DNA from: Paucidesulfovibrio sp050251775
Lineage (GTDB): Bacteria; Desulfobacterota; Desulfovibrionia; Desulfovibrionales; Desulfovibrionaceae
Reading direction: 5' to 3'
DNA: 64,000 nt
NCBI GenBank assembly: GCA_050251775.1
Contig: JBFWMD010000006.1
Location: forward strand, 12,465 to 76,464
The notes beneath the pieces are model-generated. The model made no database searches and had not been told where the DNA came from. It was given only the letters and a program-made list of their open reading frames with translations. Both the position numbers and the translations under genes were made by a program. Shown in pieces: positions 60,967 to 64,000 of this stretch; position 1 is the first letter of the stretch, and each line of letters begins with the position of its first letter.

Positions 60967-60986
60967 AAGGTTGGCAAAGGTTGGCA
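60967..60986. repeat. Tandem 10-bp repeat at the left edge of the insert
   Basis: AAGGTTGGCA occurs twice head-to-tail. The inverse CCAACCT lies 13 bp to the left (60948-60954). These could be recombinase arm sites. Confidence 0.5.
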
Positions 60987-60989
60987 TGG

Positions 60990-61007
60990 ATGTACGAAAA
61001 TCTACAT
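60990..61007. repeat. Inverted repeat sharing a core with the right-end repeat
   Basis: ATGTA, eight bases, TACAT. The 8-mer ATGTACGA is shared with the perfect inverted repeat at 63891-63922. Candidate recombinase core or arm site; the arms are short. Confidence 0.35.
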
Positions 61008-61046
61008 GCATATGAAGTCTAATAAGGAAAGGGCTAGAATGTATTT

Positions 61047-61934
61047 CTATTTGTGGAGAGACACATACCCTCTGACTTCATCGTATAATTCTTTGCAGCA
61101 TTGGTACTCACTTCTCAGGCTTGTATCACACCCCTTCCAGCCGAGCCAAAGAAGATAAAAAATTGATGTCAAACAGTAGCAGTCATCTTCCGAGGAAATT
61201 TGCATGTGGCATAACATTCGATCAATTCTATCATCAGTGTCTGGATGGGTGTCACTGCCGGACATCCCATCCGGCAAGAGGCACAGACTTGATATGGCAA
61301 CGACCACACCAATTATTGCTGTTCGCCTTAGTTTAATATCAACCTGAAGAAGAGTCTCGAGTGCCATTTTATCAGCAACATATTCGTCTTCCTTGCCACC
61401 ATCGCAATCAAGATGTTTAAAACGCAAATGAATTATCTCATGCAGTATGACAAATGCCATCGCGCAAGCAAAAACTTTTGAAGATTTAGAGACATATTCA
61501 TCTTCATATATTTTAGCTTGCAAAGAGTAGATTAGGTCTACATCTTCTACATTATTCTGCCCGTTAATCGAGGACATTCCGTAACCAAATACTCGCCTTG
61601 CATTTCTAGTCTCAGCATTATCTTCAAGTTCACCTTGATAACAACCATTCAGCATTGGCTGTTTATATCCATGGTCAAACATGGATAAAAAGCTAAAAGA
61701 GTTACACCACAACAGTTGAAGAAACTCTTCTGACAAAAAAATTCTTGGCTTTGAGATATTCCTAATTTCAGCATAACTTCCAATTGAATCTTTGCTACTA
61801 ATGTCGATGTGCTTTTCAAGTTCATTTGAAGCTACTTCCTCTTCATATATTGATAGTGCTTCCTGTAGTCCATTGAACAGATCATCAAAATGATCATCAA
61901 GCAATCTACAAACAGGCAATTTTGACGATATCAC
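61047..61934 (-). CDS. Lit-like (peptidase U49) HExxH metalloprotease, putative phage-exclusion protein
   Basis: A 295-aa zincin-like protein, close to the length of E. coli Lit (about 297 aa), which cleaves EF-Tu during T4 infection. AFVILHEIIHLRFKH holds HExxH (His165, Glu166, His169), and KEDEYVADKMA downstream can supply the third zinc ligand. A hydrophobic segment follows (IIGVVVAISSLCLL). The start is GTG at 61934 with GGGAGG six bases upstream; no good ATG exists. It is 28 bp after the integrase stop, on the same strand, in AT-rich DNA. Substrate here is unknown. Confidence 0.72.
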   Translation of the reverse strand: MISSKLPVCRLLDDHFDDLFNGLQEALSIYEEEVASNELEKHIDISSKDSIGSYAEIRNISKPRIFLSEEFLQLLWCNSFSFLSMFDHGYKQPMLNGCYQGELEDNAETRNARRVFGYGMSSINGQNNVEDVDLIYSLQAKIYEDEYVSKSSKVFACAMAFVILHEIIHLRFKHLDCDGGKEDEYVADKMALETLLQVDIKLRRTAIIGVVVAISSLCLLPDGMSGSDTHPDTDDRIDRMLCHMQISSEDDCYCLTSIFYLLWLGWKGCDTSLRSEYQCCKELYDEVRGYVSLHK

Positions 61935-61962
61935 TCGGCTCCTCCCAAAAGAAAAAACTTCG

Positions 61963-63096
61963 TTATTCTTCAAAAATCTTATAGCCAATTTCTGTTGCCT
62001 TGAACTTCTTTCTTTTCTTGCGCTTGTTCTGCTTTTTCATTTCCTGCTTCTTGCGATATCTTTCTGAAGGATCACCGTCTTCACTTAGCTTAGGCACCGC
62101 GTCAACCGCCCTTCTTTTCTCTTCATCCATTGCCTGGTAGTAAATTCTGTAGGTCGTTGTAATGTCGCTATGGCCAAGAACAGAGCTTACAGCTTCTGGC
62201 TGAACCCCATCCTTCCTGGAATATGTCGCCATCATATGCCTGAGGTCTTTCAGCTGAAACGACTTAGTAATTCCAGCCTTTTTCATGGCATTTGTTAGTG
62301 CTGTTGAAACCCTTTTTACCCCTCTTCCTCTGTACTCGATCACATAGTCTGATTGAGCTTTCCTTTTCGCTCGCAACAGAATTGGGCGAAGAGCCTTGGC
62401 GATGGGAATTGCACTCGAAGTATCAGTCTTACTTCGGTAAAGATGAATTATGTCCCGCTCGAAATCAATTTGTGCCCATTGAAGCTTGAGCAACTCGGTA
62501 ACACCAGCTCGCATCCCGGTGTAGTAGCCAACATTAATCGCCAATTTCAAATGAGGTGGGGAGTATTTGAGAATTTGACCAAGCTCTTCAAGGGTTATTT
62601 CAAAATCTCTTGGGGGGACTTTCTTGCGTTTCCAGTGCTGTAGCGGGTTTACCTCGGTGTATCCATGGCGAATGCCCCAATTGAACACCGCACTCAAGTA
62701 GGCGAAGTAATTATTTTTTGTTGATTGAGATTTGTCCAAATAGTTCTCAATGAGGTCCATCATATGTTGATACTTGAGTTCATTGACCGGCTTGCTCGGA
62801 AGTTTTGGCAAAAGCTTACTTTTGAAGACCAGTTTCAAATTCTCTGCCTGGATCTTGCTTTTTCCGGTGAGCACATAATCCCTGATATACAGCTCGAATA
62901 ACTCTTCTAAAAACATAGTTGAACCTGATAGAAGGATGATTTCTTGTTTCTTTTTCTTGGCAAGCTTGATCTCGAGGTCAAACTCCTCGGCTTTATCCTT
63001 ACCTTTTTTACCTGGCCCAAAGTGCTTGTTGTGCTGTTTTCCAGCAGCATCCCGATATCGGACGAAATAGGTGTTGCCACGCTTGTGTACGCTCAT
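61963..63096 (-). CDS. int: Tyrosine-type integrase, full length
   Basis: A 377-aa integrase with an N-terminal arm-binding region (YFVRYRDAAGKQHNKHFG), a core-binding domain (about 60-160) and a catalytic domain: TGMRAGVTELLKL (Arg), LKDLRHMMAT (Arg with Lys in the usual His position), VLGHSDITTTYRIYYQ (His and Tyr nucleophile). The C-terminus is very Lys/Arg-rich. A perfect 7-bp inverted repeat (63109-63128) sits upstream. GGGAG six bases before the ATG. Confidence 0.93.
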   Translation of the reverse strand: MSVHKRGNTYFVRYRDAAGKQHNKHFGPGKKGKDKAEEFDLEIKLAKKKKQEIILLSGSTMFLEELFELYIRDYVLTGKSKIQAENLKLVFKSKLLPKLPSKPVNELKYQHMMDLIENYLDKSQSTKNNYFAYLSAVFNWGIRHGYTEVNPLQHWKRKKVPPRDFEITLEELGQILKYSPPHLKLAINVGYYTGMRAGVTELLKLQWAQIDFERDIIHLYRSKTDTSSAIPIAKALRPILLRAKRKAQSDYVIEYRGRGVKRVSTALTNAMKKAGITKSFQLKDLRHMMATYSRKDGVQPEAVSSVLGHSDITTTYRIYYQAMDEEKRRAVDAVPKLSEDGDPSERYRKKQEMKKQNKRKKRKKFKATEIGYKIFEE

Positions 63097-63108
63097 GCTC
63101 GACTCCCA

Positions 63109-63128
63109 TCACCGAGCATCGTCGGTGA
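63109..63128. promoter_or_regulatory. Inverted repeat upstream of the integrase gene
   Basis: TCACCGA, six bases, TCGGTGA: a perfect 7-bp dyad immediately upstream of the integrase start. Possible operator or hairpin controlling integrase expression. Confidence 0.5.
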
Positions 63129-63155
63129 ATATATCTGATGGAATAATAGAAAGAA

Positions 63156-63188
63156 AGGGACCTCGGCACACGTTTTTGCCGAGGCCCT
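63156..63188 (-). terminator. Intrinsic terminator after the short recombinase gene
   Basis: A stem of 11 bp with one bulged base (AGGG-CCTCGGC type) read on the - strand, followed by a T-rich stretch. It ends transcription from the 185-aa recombinase gene before the integrase gene. Confidence 0.7.
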
Positions 63189-63198
63189 GTACTTGAGC

Positions 63199-63756
63199 TC
63201 AAATATTGTTCATCAAGATTTCCTCGACTTCCTCAGCCTGGATACCCAGATATCGTCTCGTGATTGACGGTGACGAATGATTGAGCCTTTTGCTCAGGAC
63301 TTCCCATGGGACGCCAAAATGAACTCTCTGGATGTAGCAGAACGTCTTCCGAAGAGTATGAGCACCGTAGTTTCCCTTGATGTTCATTGCGGCAGCCCAG
63401 CTCTTCACAAGCCCTGTCACCCTGTAGGTGGTGATCGGGTCGTTCGCTCCTTTTCTACTCCTGAAAACGAAATGCTCGTCTTCAGGCTCGATTTCTTCCA
63501 GGTAAACCTTGAAGCAATCCGAGATCTCCTTGTTGACTACGATCACGTTTTCTTTGCCGGTCTTTTTCTCCCGGACGGAGATACGTTCACCGACCTTCTT
63601 GTCCTTCACGTCTTCAACGCGCAGAGACAAAAGGTCCTGAACTCTCATTCCTGAATTCACCCCCATGGTGAAGAGCAGCAAGTCTCTCGGCATGTCGCGA
63701 AGCAGCTTCTTGATGTTCTTGATGTCCTTCAAGCTGGTAAATGGTTCCACTTTCAT
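63199..63756 (-). CDS. Short tyrosine recombinase (catalytic domain only)
   Basis: A 185-aa recombinase with only the catalytic domain: VNSGMRVQDLLSL (Arg38), GAHTLRKTF (His and Arg), RLNHSSPSITRRYLGI (His and Tyr). It lacks the N-terminal core-binding domain of normal integrases, so it may need a partner or act as an excision/regulatory factor. GGAGG six bases before the ATG. Its start region is flanked by the repeat GAATGTTCGAT. Confidence 0.9.
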   Translation of the reverse strand: MKVEPFTSLKDIKNIKKLLRDMPRDLLLFTMGVNSGMRVQDLLSLRVEDVKDKKVGERISVREKKTGKENVIVVNKEISDCFKVYLEEIEPEDEHFVFRSRKGANDPITTYRVTGLVKSWAAAMNIKGNYGAHTLRKTFCYIQRVHFGVPWEVLSKRLNHSSPSITRRYLGIQAEEVEEILMNNI

Positions 63757-63768
63757 AGCCCGCCTCCC

Positions 63769-63779
63769 GAATGTTCGAT
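63769..63779. repeat. 11-mer upstream of the short recombinase
   Basis: GAATGTTCGAT differs by one base from GAATGTACGAT at 63891. Possible recombinase binding site. Confidence 0.4.
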
Positions 63780-63890
63780 TTTATTGATATAATGGTAGAT
63801 TGTTCCATTCAAAACGGCACGAGGAAGCCTGGATTTTGTTTGGCTTGGATAACTCGTTGCTATTCTTCGCCTAATCCAATGCAACAGCCT

Positions 63891-63922
63891 GAATGTACGA
63901 TTCTAATACAAATCGTACATTC
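63891..63922. repeat. Perfect 11-bp inverted repeat
   Basis: GAATGTACGAT and ATCGTACATTC separated by ten bases. Located about 135 bp upstream of the short recombinase gene. Candidate operator or recombination site; no gene is visible between 63757 and the window end. Confidence 0.6.
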
Positions 63923-64000
63923 CTCCCTGTGGGATTTAATATCTATTTGAAGGTGCGAAAAAACACAGGCAGACGATGCAGGGTTTGCCGTTAAAGAAAT

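Overview
The window is GC-rich chromosomal DNA, interrupted by two AT-rich inserts. Gene content (CheA with two HPt domains, paired CheX-type phosphatases, a large surface-modification locus rich in radical SAM enzymes, many strong AGGAGG-type ribosome sites) suggests a deltaproteobacterium, most likely Desulfovibrionaceae. That placement is inferred from gene style, not from a marker gene.

Layout. (1) About 1-16.8 kb, almost all + strand: a sensory cluster. It holds an NtrC-type regulator behind a 19-codon leader ORF, an RsbW-like/STAS fusion, CheA, a C-terminal half-CheW, two chemoreceptors with different sensor domains but nearly identical signalling DNA, a CheD-like protein without the catalytic Cys, CheR, CheB, a canonical CheD, a single-domain receiver, two CheX-type proteins and a hybrid histidine kinase. 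(2) 16.9-17.95 kb: an AT-rich insert with one DUF3825-like gene behind a promoter, two hairpins and an intrinsic terminator. (3) 18.0-43.9 kb, all - strand and tightly coupled: three asparagine-synthetase-type amidotransferases, glycosyltransferases, five radical SAM proteins, an ATP-grasp ligase, a DmpG-like aldolase fusion, an amidohydrolase, a deacetylase-like protein, methyltransferases and a CMP-sugar synthetase. (4) 44.2-55.1 kb: a methyltransferase on +, then a - strand block with a DegT aminotransferase, two glycosyltransferases, a sixth radical SAM protein coupled to a transglutaminase-like fusion, two sugar epimerases and a GT2. (5) 55.4-60.6 kb: envelope and housekeeping genes (cell-wall amidase, HAD protein, 3D-domain protein, LysE exporter, glutamate racemase). 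(6) 60.6-64 kb: a decayed BLUF gene abutting an AT-rich insert with two tyrosine recombinases and a Lit-like HExxH protease.

How it works together (inference). Region 1 is a near-complete receptor adaptation module (CheR/CheB/CheD, kinase, CheX phosphatases); the RsbW/STAS partner raises the possibility of an output other than flagellar switching. Regions 3-4 look like one biosynthetic programme for an unusual surface glycan or glycoconjugate: nucleotide-sugar activation, transamination, epimerisation, amide formation, methylation and radical chemistry, then transfer. No polymerase, flippase or nonulosonate synthase is visible here, so the locus depends on genes elsewhere. The two AT-rich inserts look acquired; the right one carries its own recombinases and a probable anti-phage protease.
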